A stretch of DNA of 64,000 nt from Polaribacter aquimarinus (GTDB lineage: Bacteria > Bacteroidota > Bacteroidia > Flavobacteriales > Flavobacteriaceae): NCBI RefSeq assembly GCF_003129485.1, contig NZ_QFFG01000002.1, forward strand, positions 62,001 through 126,000, read 5' to 3'. Positions 17,484 through 25,882 of this stretch are shown here, piece by piece. Both the position numbers and the translations under genes were made by a program. The first letter of the stretch is position 1, and each line of letters starts with the position of its first letter. The notes under the pieces are model-generated. The model was not told the DNA's origin. It saw nothing but the letters and a program-made list of their open reading frames with translations, and searched no databases.

Positions 17484-18500
17484 TTATATTAATTCTGTAT
17501 AATCACCAATACTTACAGAAGTATATTTACCATTATATTTTGCATGATTGCCTATCATAGCGTTATCTAAATCGGCATTTGAAATTTTAACGTTATTTTG
17601 AATTAATGAATTTACTATTGTAGAGTCTTCTATTAAACTATCTGCACCTATTGAAACAAAAGGGCCAATTTTTGAATTATTCAACACTACATTTTCTCCA
17701 ATATAACAAGGTTGTATGATTTCTGAGTTATTCAAAACCACATTATCAGCGACTAAATTATTCCCTGCTTCTTGTTCGAAAGCTAACACCTTTTTATTGG
17801 TATCTACTGTTGGGTCTTTTTTACCGCAATCCATCCAAGCATTTACTTTACCTGGAATAAATTTTGCACCTTGTTGCTTTAAAGATTCTAGAACGTTAGT
17901 TAATTGAAATTCTCCGTGCTCTTTTAAATCGTTATCAATTAAATATTTTATTTCCTCACGAACTTTATCACCATCTTTAAAATAATAAATCCCAATAATA
18001 GCCAAATCAGAAACAAATTCTTTAGGCTTTTCAACAAAATCTGTAATGTAACCCTCATTTAATTTAACCACACCAAAAGCACTTGGATCATCAACTTGTT
18101 TAACCCATATTGCTCCATCTGCATTAGCATCTAATTTAAAATCGGCTCTAAATAAAGTATCTGCAAAAGCAACAACACAAGGACCACTTAATGATTTTTC
18201 AGCGCAATAAATAGCGTGAGCAGTACCCAAAGCTTCTTCTTGCACATAAACTGAACCTTTGGCTCCTAATTTTTCAGCAATTTTAATCAATTTAGATGAT
18301 GTATCCGCAGGAAATCCTTTAGCAGAAGGCCCAATAATAAAAGCTATTTCTTCTATTTTTTGATTAACAACCGAAGTAATATCTTCTACTAGGCGTTGTA
18401 CAATTGGCTTTCCAGCTATTTCAGTTAATGGTTTAGGAACAGTTAATGTGTGAGGTCTTAAGCGAGACCCAATGCCCGCCATTGGTACTATTATTTTCAT
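17484..18500 (-). CDS. Sugar-phosphate nucleotidyltransferase with left-handed beta-helix tail
   Basis: The ATG at 18500 gives 338 residues that open directly with the nucleotide-binding signature (IIVPMAGIGSRLRPHTL, then PKPLTEIAGKPIVQ). The frame is open 39 bases further upstream, but that extension is not conserved-looking. Residues 1-240 are an NTP-transferase domain (VAFADTLF and WMDCGKKDPTVDTNK are visible), and 250-338 form a hexapeptide beta-helix (NNSEIIQPCYIGENVVLNN). It activates a sugar-1-phosphate with a nucleotide, probably UTP or dTTP; the exact sugar cannot be told. It leads the envelope operon that ends in the EnvC-like gene and is a different protein from RfbA at 39619. Confidence 0.88.
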   Translation of the reverse strand: MKIIVPMAGIGSRLRPHTLTVPKPLTEIAGKPIVQRLVEDITSVVNQKIEEIAFIIGPSAKGFPADTSSKLIKIAEKLGAKGSVYVQEEALGTAHAIYCAEKSLSGPCVVAFADTLFRADFKLDANADGAIWVKQVDDPSAFGVVKLNEGYITDFVEKPKEFVSDLAIIGIYYFKDGDKVREEIKYLIDNDLKEHGEFQLTNVLESLKQQGAKFIPGKVNAWMDCGKKDPTVDTNKKVLAFEQEAGNNLVADNVVLNNSEIIQPCYIGENVVLNNSKIGPFVSIGADSLIEDSTIVNSLIQNNVKISNADLDNAMIGNHAKYNGKYTSVSIGDYTELI

Positions 18501-18549
18501 ATCTTTTTTATTATCAATAATATGGGTGCAATATAGCATTAATATAGAG

Positions 18550-18641
18550 ATTCTAAAAATTTAGAATTACTAAAACTAACCATTTTTAGTGAGTTCACTC
18601 ACTGTTTTTGGGGATATAGAAATTTCACTGTTTTTGGGGAT
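18550..18641. repeat. Cluster of inverted and direct repeats in the 18.5-18.8 kb gap
   Basis: Three short repeats lie between the nucleotidyltransferase and the ABC-F gene. The first is an 18-base inverted repeat, ATTCTAAA-AA-TTTAGAAT (18550-18567). The second is a palindrome, AGTGAG-TTCA-CTCACT (18588-18603). The third is a 16-base perfect direct repeat, CACTGTTTTTGGGGAT, at 18600-18615 and 18626-18641, 26 bases apart. No ORF covers them. They could be operators, or the remains of a mobile or repetitive element; the sequence does not decide. Confidence 0.6.
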
Positions 18642-18735
18642 TGACAAGAGGTTATATTTACCCTATTTTTACAATATCATAGTTCCATTTAATTTTAAAT
18701 CCCCCTAAAATCTTCCCTATAAATTAAATGATATC

Positions 18736-18763
18736 AAAACCCAAGTTTAAGCTTGGGTTTTTT
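18736..18763 (+). terminator. Strong intrinsic terminator with no plus-strand gene before it
   Basis: The arms AAAACCCAAG (18736-18745) and CTTGGGTTTT (18752-18761) are perfect complements around a six-base loop, followed by more T. On the plus strand it lies 30 bases before the ABC-F gene, with no gene behind it to terminate. It may end a small RNA or act as a leader attenuator. Confidence 0.7.
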
Positions 18764-18792
18764 GTTTCTTTGTAAAAATTAAATTTATTTCT

Positions 18793-20655
18793 GTGAATTA
18801 TTTATCAATAGAAAGTATTTCTAAAGCTTATGGTGAACGTGTTTTATTTGAAGACATTTCCTTTGGAATTAATAAAGATCAAAAAGTAGCTTTTGTTGCC
18901 AAAAATGGAAGTGGAAAAACTTCCATTTTAAATATAATTGCAGGTTTAGATGTACCCGACTCTGGACAAGTTGTTAGTAGAAAGGGTATTTCTATTGCTT
19001 ATTTAGCTCAAAAAGATGATATAAACCCAAATTTAACCATCGAAGAAACCATTTTTGCTACTGATAATAAAATTCTCTCTATTGTTAATCAATATGAAAA
19101 AGCACTTAAAAACCCTGATGATGCAGATGCTTATCAAGTTGCTTTTGATTTGATGGATCAATACAATGCTTGGGATTTTGAAACGCAGTACAAACAAATT
19201 TTATCAAAATTAAAATTAGAAGACCTAACTTTAAAAGTAGGAAAACTATCTGGTGGACAAAGAAAACGTCTTTCTTTAGCCATCGTCTTAATTAATAAAC
19301 CCGATTTATTAATTCTTGATGAACCTACAAATCATTTAGATTTAGAAATGATAGAATGGTTGGAAGCATTTTTTGCCAAAGAAAAAATCACCCTTTTTAT
19401 GGTTACTCACGATCGTTATTTCTTAGAACGTGTTTGTAATGAAATTTTAGAATTAGATGAAGGAAAAATATATAAGTATAAAGGAAATTACTCGTATTAC
19501 CTTCAAAATAAAGAAGAGCGTTTAGCTTTAGAAGCAACAAATTTAGGTAAAGTTAAAAGTTTGTTTAAAAAAGAATTGGATTGGATGCGAAAGCAACCTA
19601 AAGCAAGAACAACAAAATCTAAATCTAGAACAGATGATTTTTACAAGATTAAAGAAAAAGCACATCAACGTAGAAAAGACCACCAAGTTCAACTAGAAAT
19701 TAATATGGAACGTTTAGGAAGCAAAATTTTAGAGCTTCATAAAGTCCATAAATCTTTTGGTGATTTAAAAATTTTGGATGGTTTTGACTATGTTTTTAAA
19801 CGTGGAGAACGTATTGGAATTATTGGTAAAAACGGAACAGGAAAATCATCATTTTTAAACATTATTACACAAACCTCTCCTATAGATGCTGGAAAAGTAA
19901 TTTTAGGTGAAACTGTAAAATTTGGATACTATACTCAAGCAGGAATAGAAATAAAAGAAGGACAAAAAGTAATTGAAGTCATAAAAGAATTTGGAGAAGA
20001 AATACCTTTAACAAAAGGGAGAAGAATATCTGCATCACAACTTTTAGAACGTTTTCTATTTGACAAAAAAAAACAATATGATTTTGTTGAAAAACTCTCT
20101 GGCGGTGAACAAAAAAGATTATACTTGTGTGCCGTTCTCATACAAAATCCAAATTTCTTGATTCTTGATGAGCCCACTAACGATTTAGATGTTGTTACAC
20201 TAAATGTACTAGAAAACTTCTTGTTAGATTATCCAGGAAACTTAATTGTTGTTTCTCACGACCGTTATTTTATGGATAAAATTGTCGATGCTCTTTTTGT
20301 TTTTAGAGGTAATGGAGTTGTAGAAAACTTTCCAGGAAATTATTCTGATTTTAGAACTTATGAAAGCTCTTATCCTTATGAAAAAGAAACTGTAAGCGAA
20401 GTCAAAATTGAAAAAGAAGAAAAGAAAACTTCTAAATCTAAACTAAGCTATAATGAAAAAAGGGAGTTTGGTGCTTTAGAAGCCGAAATAGAAAGACTTC
20501 AAAAAAAGAAACTAACTATTGAAACTCAATTTTTAAATGTTGAAATCGCTCCTGATGACATTGCCAAAAAATCTGAAGAATTACAAGAAATTATTAATAA
20601 TTTAGAACAAAAAGAAGAGCGTTGGTTTGAGCTTTCAATGAAAATGGAAGAGTAA
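18793..20655 (+). CDS. ABC-F family ATPase (Uup-type)
   Basis: A 620-residue protein with two ABC ATPase domains and no membrane segments, the ABC-F layout of ribosome-associated ATPases. Domain 1 has AKNGSGKTS near 36, LSGGQRKRLSLA and LLILDEPTNHLD. Domain 2 has GKNGTGKSS near 345, LSGGEQKRLYLC and FLILDEPTNDLD. The linker between them (about 245-300) is charged and helical. The C-terminal 80 residues form a coiled coil (EAEIERLQKKKLTIETQ), which points to Uup rather than EttA. Uup acts on ribosomes and influences mobile-element excision. The start is GTG (NYLSIESISKAYGERVLF); no ATG is nearby. A small broken membrane gene follows immediately. Confidence 0.95.
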   Translation: MNYLSIESISKAYGERVLFEDISFGINKDQKVAFVAKNGSGKTSILNIIAGLDVPDSGQVVSRKGISIAYLAQKDDINPNLTIEETIFATDNKILSIVNQYEKALKNPDDADAYQVAFDLMDQYNAWDFETQYKQILSKLKLEDLTLKVGKLSGGQRKRLSLAIVLINKPDLLILDEPTNHLDLEMIEWLEAFFAKEKITLFMVTHDRYFLERVCNEILELDEGKIYKYKGNYSYYLQNKEERLALEATNLGKVKSLFKKELDWMRKQPKARTTKSKSRTDDFYKIKEKAHQRRKDHQVQLEINMERLGSKILELHKVHKSFGDLKILDGFDYVFKRGERIGIIGKNGTGKSSFLNIITQTSPIDAGKVILGETVKFGYYTQAGIEIKEGQKVIEVIKEFGEEIPLTKGRRISASQLLERFLFDKKKQYDFVEKLSGGEQKRLYLCAVLIQNPNFLILDEPTNDLDVVTLNVLENFLLDYPGNLIVVSHDRYFMDKIVDALFVFRGNGVVENFPGNYSDFRTYESSYPYEKETVSEVKIEKEEKKTSKSKLSYNEKREFGALEAEIERLQKKKLTIETQFLNVEIAPDDIAKKSEELQEIINNLEQKEERWFELSMKMEE

Positions 20656-20656
20656 A

Positions 20657-20931
20657 ATGGATTTTTTTGCACTTTATCTATTAATTGGTTTAATTTTAGT
20701 TTTCCTTTTTCTATCAAAACTAAGATCAATAATAAAAATTTTACTATTTCTAACTTAATATATTTCTCCTCTTTAGTTTTTTTCAAAATTGATTGGTTTT
20801 TTAATGAAGAATTAAAAGATGGTAGAGTAACTGGGAAGATTTTTATTTTGTTCTATATCATCTTTCTTATAAGTATTAGTTTGATTCTTATTGTAAAAAA
20901 AATAATTAAAAAATCACCTTTTAAACCCTAA
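20657..20931 (+). pseudogene. Small membrane protein split by a frameshift
   Basis: An ATG one base after the ABC-F stop codon opens a very hydrophobic 33-codon frame (MDFFALYLLIGLILVFLFLS...) that stops at about 20758. The -1 frame has no stop from there to 20929-20931 and encodes another membrane-like stretch (FILFYIIFLISISLILIVKK) and a basic tail (IIKKSPFKP), but it has no ATG, GTG or TTG near its beginning. Joined, they make a sensible two-helix protein of about 91 residues. The shift must lie near 20700-20750, in A/T homopolymer sequence. A decayed gene, a sequencing error or programmed slippage all fit. The 3' end overlaps the exonuclease gene on the other strand by 11 bases. Confidence 0.45.
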
Positions 20932-21637
20932 CTATATCTTTTTCTTCTAACAATTCTTGATTATTAAAGCGCAATAAAATTTGAGCTACCGCAATTGTAT
21001 CTTTTTCACAATAATTAACGATTCTCTCTAAGTTTTTTTCTTCATAGTACACCATTGCAACTTCACTGCCATCTATATCATCTTTTGGTGACGGAATCCC
21101 TAAAATAGAAGTTAATAATTTAAGCGATGTATAGTGTTTATAATCTCCAAACTTCCATAGCTCTAAAGTATCAATATGAGGAACTTCCCAAGGTTTTTTA
21201 CCAATTAAATTAAGTTTTTTAGGCAGGTCTATTTGATGAATAATCATTCTTCTGGCTATGAATGGAAAATCAAATTCTTTTCCATTATGAGCACAAAGAA
21301 CATTACTTTTCTTTACAAAATGTTTATCTAATAAAATTTTAAAATCTGTAAGAATTTTGCGCTCGTCATCACCAAAAAAGGAAGTAATTCTTAATTGTTT
21401 TTTGTCTTTAATCGTAACAAAATAGCCAACAGAAATGCAAATAATTTTTCCAAACTCTGCCCAAATTCCTGCTCGATTATAAAAATCTTCAGCAGAAATA
21501 TCGTCCTTACGTTGATATTGTGTTTTTTTGCTAAAAAGTTGTTGAGTTTCTTTAGAAAGTTGATTCCAATTTTCTATTTCAGGTACTGTTTCAATATCCA
21601 AAAAAAGGACATCACTGAGATTTAATGATAGGTTCAT
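20921..21637 (-). CDS. 3'-5' exonuclease, DEDD family (PolB-like)
   Basis: The 238 residues match the ribonuclease H-like exonuclease domain found in the predicted PolB-related 3'-5' exonuclease family. The acidic motifs are in order: Exo I LFLDIETVP (Asp14, Glu16), Exo II AHNGKEFDFPFIARR, and Exo III NYCEKDTIAVAQI, where a Tyr precedes the last Asp by four residues as in DEDDy enzymes. It should remove 3' nucleotides in repair or RNA processing. There is no signal peptide. It is followed by no co-directional gene for several kilobases, so it is probably transcribed alone. Confidence 0.85.
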   Translation of the reverse strand: MNLSLNLSDVLFLDIETVPEIENWNQLSKETQQLFSKKTQYQRKDDISAEDFYNRAGIWAEFGKIICISVGYFVTIKDKKQLRITSFFGDDERKILTDFKILLDKHFVKKSNVLCAHNGKEFDFPFIARRMIIHQIDLPKKLNLIGKKPWEVPHIDTLELWKFGDYKHYTSLKLLTSILGIPSPKDDIDGSEVAMVYYEEKNLERIVNYCEKDTIAVAQILLRFNNQELLEEKDIVRV

Positions 21638-21678
21638 AGCATTATTATTTCTTTTTTTGAGGTAAGATAATAAAAATT

Positions 21679-21707
21679 AAAGAGCCTCGAAATTATCGAA
21701 GCTCTTT
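21679..21707. terminator. Bidirectional intrinsic terminator after the T9SS protein gene
   Basis: The arms AAAGAGCCTCGA and TCGAAGCTCTTT pair with one mismatch around AATTA and are flanked by A/T runs on both sides. It lies upstream of the exonuclease start and 24 bases from the stop of the large T9SS gene. It does not match the T9SS gene's transcript direction, whose 3' end is at 21731, unless read on the minus strand, where T-rich sequence follows. Confidence 0.6.
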
Positions 21708-21730
21708 TAAATCTATTTAATTTTAATAAT

Positions 21731-23923
21731 TTATTGAATTACTAATTTTTTAGTAGCAGTTTTACCATTTTCCTTTACTTGTAAAATATATACTCCAGAA
21801 TCTAACTCAGAGACATCAATATATTTCTTTGTTCCAGTAAAAATTGAAGACAATATTCTTTTTCCTAAAACATTAAAAATATGAACTTCTTTAGAATTAG
21901 AACTTAAACTTTTTAGGGTAAGTATATTATCTGTTACAGGGTTAGGGTATAATGCGAATCCATATGTAACATTATTATTAATTGATACTGTTGCATTAGA
22001 AGTAACCTCTTTCCACGAAGTTCCAATCCTTAATTCATCAAAATCTATAGTTGGTGTTTCAGAATCTGAATCTTGTCTTAAAAGAAACCTACCTATATTT
22101 GATGCCATTTCATTTCCTGTAGCTGTGACACTAGCGCTTTTTGCTGGAGGTGTATTTGTTCCAAAAGAACTTGCATCAGGAACTACCCATAAACTTGCAA
22201 CGTGATTACTAAAATCATAAGAAATAACTGCAAAAACCGGTTCAGCTAAATTTGCTGTAAAATTTCTGCTATATGCCACAGTGCTTGCTGTTCCGTTAAC
22301 GCTAACTCCTAATTGAAAAGTTAAACCTTCGTTTGTTCCTCCTGCTGTTGGATCTTTAACCCAAAGTCTCGTTTTAAAACTTCCAGATGCTTCAGTTAAA
22401 ACAGCAAAATAGCCACCATTTGCATTTGATTTAAAACCATCCATATTGGTTATGTGAAACAAGAAAGAAGCATAGACAACTCCGCTTGCTTTGCTTTCAA
22501 AACCAATAAAAGGATCACTTCCTTTACCATCTAACCTAACAAAATTACCTGTAGGATCAGGTAAATCATTAGATCCATAATAATTTCCTAAAATTGGATT
22601 GCCAAATCCATCATCATTCTTTATAACTTGAATATCATTTGTTGGATTTGATGTACTCGCGTCTTTCCATAAAGAATTAGAAATTAAATTTTGATTCTCT
22701 GAATAGGAAAATGTTTCGAATATCGGAAGCGGATTACATATTGGACTAGTAATATTTCTTGTAAAATCACAACTACTTTTACTTGCATCACCTATAACTT
22801 TTACAGTTATATTTGTACCTTCAGGTATTCCGCTTATAATTATAGATCCTGAAGAAGAAGAATTCGGATTATCACCAGCAATTACACCCACATTATTATC
22901 TTTATCATCTTTTGCCGTAATTGTATAGTTGGTACCTGTGTTTCCATCATTAAAACTCATTGAAACTGAATATGTATCAGTTTCTTTAGTTGATAAATCG
23001 CATGATGCTGTTGAATCCCCTAATTGAATAAGACACGGAAGTTCGACAGTAAAAGTAACAGAATCTGATACTGGAGAACTCAATGGGTTTCCAGAATTGT
23101 CAACCAACTCCATAAATACTGTATAAGAATTACCTGGTACAACTGTAATAACTTCATCAGCTACATTAAACTTATCTGCTTGAGCAACTCCATCAATTTT
23201 CCACTTGATATACCCATCTCCTGATCCATTTGCTGCAACATTAAAATTTGATACCCCAATTAAAAGACTAACATTAGTAGTTGCTGATAATTTAGTACCA
23301 TCAAGAGGAGAAGCTATTTTTAATGATGGTTTTGATGTTGCTGTCATTTTAAAAGTACCAAAAGGAACTAAAGATTTTAAGGTTGTTCCGCAAGTATTAT
23401 CTAAAAGGTTTTTAGCTCCTATTATCCAATTAGAAACATCAAATGTACCGGCATTTGGAGTTGCACCATCTTTTCTATAGTAGTAAGTGTCTTCGTGTTC
23501 CCATGGTTTACCAGAACCATCAACATTTTCTTCACCAAATCGATCTACAACTGTATTTGACGCATTGACTATTTGAAAAGCATCATCACCATTACTGCTA
23601 ATACCACTATTCTGAATTACATTGGTATTAATTCCAAATTCAAAATCAAATAATGTACTATCGTTAGTAACATAAGCAAAAGCGTCTGTTATTGTTCCTA
23701 AATTTGTTAAGCTAATATTAGAGGTATATCCACCACCATTAGACTGCCTTTGAAGCTTCCAATCTGTAAGATTTACAGTTCCGCTTACATAAATTTCAAC
23801 CGCTCTAGGTTTAGCACCAGTACAAGTAGCATCTACATATCCTGTTAAAAATACTTGCTGTGCAAAAGAAATTGAAAAAAAACTAAGCGTTAATAATAAA
23901 GTAAAAAAGTATTTTTTTTTCAT
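21731..23923 (-). CDS. Secreted LTD-like multidomain protein with T9SS sorting domain
   Basis: The 730 residues begin with a signal peptide (KKKYFFTLLLTLSFFSISFAQ, 20 or so residues). A lamin-tail-like domain follows (about 22-190: VFLTGYVDATCTGAKPRAVE, GISSNGDDAFQIVN, GKPWEHEDTYYYRKDG), then an Ig-like region (200-295), a second beta-rich region and a region near 415-640 that looks like a lectin-type jelly roll. The last 75 residues (ALYPNPVTDNILTLKS to TKKLVIQ) are a type A T9SS sorting domain, so export to the cell surface or medium is expected. No catalytic residues are recognised. LTD-like domains often accompany secreted nucleases or adhesins, but no nuclease domain is visible here. Confidence 0.82.
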   Translation of the reverse strand: MKKKYFFTLLLTLSFFSISFAQQVFLTGYVDATCTGAKPRAVEIYVSGTVNLTDWKLQRQSNGGGYTSNISLTNLGTITDAFAYVTNDSTLFDFEFGINTNVIQNSGISSNGDDAFQIVNASNTVVDRFGEENVDGSGKPWEHEDTYYYRKDGATPNAGTFDVSNWIIGAKNLLDNTCGTTLKSLVPFGTFKMTATSKPSLKIASPLDGTKLSATTNVSLLIGVSNFNVAANGSGDGYIKWKIDGVAQADKFNVADEVITVVPGNSYTVFMELVDNSGNPLSSPVSDSVTFTVELPCLIQLGDSTASCDLSTKETDTYSVSMSFNDGNTGTNYTITAKDDKDNNVGVIAGDNPNSSSSGSIIISGIPEGTNITVKVIGDASKSSCDFTRNITSPICNPLPIFETFSYSENQNLISNSLWKDASTSNPTNDIQVIKNDDGFGNPILGNYYGSNDLPDPTGNFVRLDGKGSDPFIGFESKASGVVYASFLFHITNMDGFKSNANGGYFAVLTEASGSFKTRLWVKDPTAGGTNEGLTFQLGVSVNGTASTVAYSRNFTANLAEPVFAVISYDFSNHVASLWVVPDASSFGTNTPPAKSASVTATGNEMASNIGRFLLRQDSDSETPTIDFDELRIGTSWKEVTSNATVSINNNVTYGFALYPNPVTDNILTLKSLSSNSKEVHIFNVLGKRILSSIFTGTKKYIDVSELDSGVYILQVKENGKTATKKLVIQ

Positions 23924-23993
23924 AAAAAAGAATTTAAGTTGATTATATAGGTAAATATAAGTAATTTTTGAGTTGATTTCTTATTGATATCTG

Positions 23994-24114
23994 ATTAACA
24001 AATGGTTAATTGCCAAAAAATTAAGTTATATTAATGTTAACCAAAGACTATAATGATTAAATGATTGTTAAGGAGTTGTTTTGATAGTATAATTATTACT
24101 ATTTTTGATGTTAA
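23994..24114. promoter_or_regulatory. GTTAA repeats upstream of the two-component genes
   Basis: GTTAA occurs on the plus strand at 24005, 24036, 24067 and 24110. The first three are exactly 31 bases apart, about three helical turns. The first also belongs to an inverted repeat, ATTAAC-AAATG-GTTAAT (23994-24010). OmpR/PhoB-type regulators bind spaced direct repeats, so autoregulation by the adjacent regulator is possible. This is inference. Confidence 0.35.
24076..24107 (+). promoter_or_regulatory. Promoter of the response regulator-kinase operon
   Basis: TTG (24076-24078), a 21-base spacer and TATTTTTG (24100-24107) fit the Bacteroidota consensus TTG/TAnnTTTG. It ends 25 bases before the ATG at 24133. 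Confidence 0.6.
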
Positions 24115-24132
24115 TCATATTTTAATCTGTTT

Positions 24133-24828
24133 ATGAATAAAAGAGATATTAAAATACTATTAGTAGATGACGAACCAGATATCTTAGAAATTGTAGGCTA
24201 TAACCTGAAAAGTGAAGGTTATCAAATTTTTACAGCTAACAATGGACAAAAAGCTATTAAATCTGCTAAAAAAAATATTCCTCATCTAATTTTATTAGAT
24301 ATTATGATGCCAGAGATGGACGGGATTGAGGCCTGCGAAAAAATTAGAAAAATAAAATCTTTAGAGAATGTTATTATTGCATTTTTAACTGCAAGAGGAG
24401 AAGACTACTCTCAAGTAGCTGGTTTTGAAGCTGGTGCAGATGATTATATTACCAAACCTATTAAACCAAAGGTTTTAGTTAGTAAAGTAAAATCTCTTTT
24501 ACGAAGGTTAAAAACTAAAAAAGAAGGTGAAGAAATTTTTAAAATTGGTGATATAGTTATCGATAGAGATGAATATGTTGTTTATAAAGCTGACAAAAAA
24601 ATATCACTCCCTAGAAAAGAATTTGAACTTTTTTCTCTTTTAACCTCTAAACCTGGTAAAGTATTTAAAAGAGAGGTAATTTTAGATACGGTTTGGGGCA
24701 ATGAAGTTGTAGTTGGTGGAAGAACAATTGATGTTCATATTAGAAAACTTAGAGAAAAAATTGGCGATAATCACTTTAAAACTATTAAAGGTGTAGGGTA
24801 TAAATTTGTCATAGAAGGAGCTGATTAA
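24133..24828 (+). CDS. OmpR/PhoB-family response regulator
   Basis: The 231 residues comprise a receiver domain (acidic pocket VDDEPD at 11-16, phospho-acceptor Asp56 in LLDIMMPEMDG, switch Thr in FLTARGED and Lys in YITKPIKP). A winged-helix DNA-binding domain occupies about 135-229, ending in RTIDVHIRKLREKIGD and TIKGVGYKF. It is the partner of the kinase that starts 13 bases after its stop. The pair resembles PhoB-PhoR of Bacteroidota, but no phosphate genes lie nearby, so the signal is open. GTTAA repeats upstream may be its own binding sites. Confidence 0.93.
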   Translation: MNKRDIKILLVDDEPDILEIVGYNLKSEGYQIFTANNGQKAIKSAKKNIPHLILLDIMMPEMDGIEACEKIRKIKSLENVIIAFLTARGEDYSQVAGFEAGADDYITKPIKPKVLVSKVKSLLRRLKTKKEGEEIFKIGDIVIDRDEYVVYKADKKISLPRKEFELFSLLTSKPGKVFKREVILDTVWGNEVVVGGRTIDVHIRKLREKIGDNHFKTIKGVGYKFVIEGAD

Positions 24829-24841
24829 TAGATTTACTTCA

Positions 24842-25882
24842 ATGAAATTTAGAAAAACATATTCATATGCAATTTGGTCTGCAGCTTATTTAACTCTTTT
24901 ATCAATTATAATTGCAGGAGTATCTTATTTTTTTATTGCTAAACATTCAGGAATTGGTGTAGTAATTATTTCTATTATAGCTTTATTTATTATATCTTTT
25001 TTTATAATTCAATATAGAGCAGAGCATTTCATTTACAGACGTTTAAAAAAGATTTATGACGATGTTTCTTTTTTAGATACCAAAGACTTGCGAAGCGATT
25101 CTGTGACAACAGACATTGATAAACTCTCTAAAAAAATGCAAAAATTTGTTGAGGGTAAAAGATTAGAAATAAAAAGTTTAACTGAAAGAGATTCTTTTAG
25201 AAGAGATTTTTTAGGAAACGTTGCACACGAGCTCAAAACTCCTTTATTTACTGTTCAAGGATATATATTAACTTTATTGGAAGGAGCTATTAATGATAAA
25301 CATATAAGAGCCAAATATTTACAAAGAGCTAACAAAGGTGTTGAACGATTAGTTGCTGTTATTAAAGATTTAGATATGATAGCCAAGTTAGAAACCGATG
25401 GTATGAAATTAAATATCGAAGTTTTTAATATTTTAGAAATTATTCAAAATGTTTTTGATTTGTTTGAAATGAGAGCAAAAAAAAGAAACATTACTTTGAA
25501 GTTTGATAGAATTTATGAATTCCCAGTTTTTGTAAGAGGCGATATTGAAAAAATAGAACAAGTAATAATTAACTTAGTCGTTAACTCAATTAAATATGGT
25601 AAGCCTAATGGCACTACAACAATTGCCGTCGATACTTATAATCAAAATAAATTCATTATCAAAGTAATTGATAATGGTGAAGGAATTAAACAACAATACT
25701 TATCACGTTTATTTGAACGATTTTACAGGGTAGATCAAAGTAGGTCTAGAGAACAAGGGGGCTCTGGTTTAGGATTATCTATTGTAAAACACATTGTAGA
25801 AGCTCATAATGAAACCATACTTTTAAAAAGTACTTTTGGAAAAGGGTCAGAGTTTTCTTTTACGCTTGAAAAGGCTAAATAA
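24842..25882 (+). CDS. Sensor histidine kinase, PhoR-like
   Basis: The 346 residues begin with two membrane helices (about 10-32 and 38-58) and only a handful of residues between them, so there is no sizeable external sensor domain. A HAMP-like linker leads to a HisKA domain with the phospho-accepting His129 in NVAHELKTPLFTV. The HATPase part shows the N box (NLVVNSIKYG), IDNGEGIK, the F box (LFERFYRVDQSR) and GGSGLGLSIVKH. With so little external sequence it probably senses the membrane, a cytoplasmic signal or a partner protein. It is transcribed with the response regulator. Its last 36 bases overlap the convergent glycosyltransferase gene. Confidence 0.92.
   Translation: MKFRKTYSYAIWSAAYLTLLSIIIAGVSYFFIAKHSGIGVVIISIIALFIISFFIIQYRAEHFIYRRLKKIYDDVSFLDTKDLRSDSVTTDIDKLSKKMQKFVEGKRLEIKSLTERDSFRRDFLGNVAHELKTPLFTVQGYILTLLEGAINDKHIRAKYLQRANKGVERLVAVIKDLDMIAKLETDGMKLNIEVFNILEIIQNVFDLFEMRAKKRNITLKFDRIYEFPVFVRGDIEKIEQVIINLVVNSIKYGKPNGTTTIAVDTYNQNKFIIKVIDNGEGIKQQYLSRLFERFYRVDQSRSREQGGSGLGLSIVKHIVEAHNETILLKSTFGKGSEFSFTLEKAK

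Noticed and set aside
18600-18641. The 16-base direct repeat as the start of a CRISPR array
   Set aside because: Only two units with a ten-base spacer and no cas genes.
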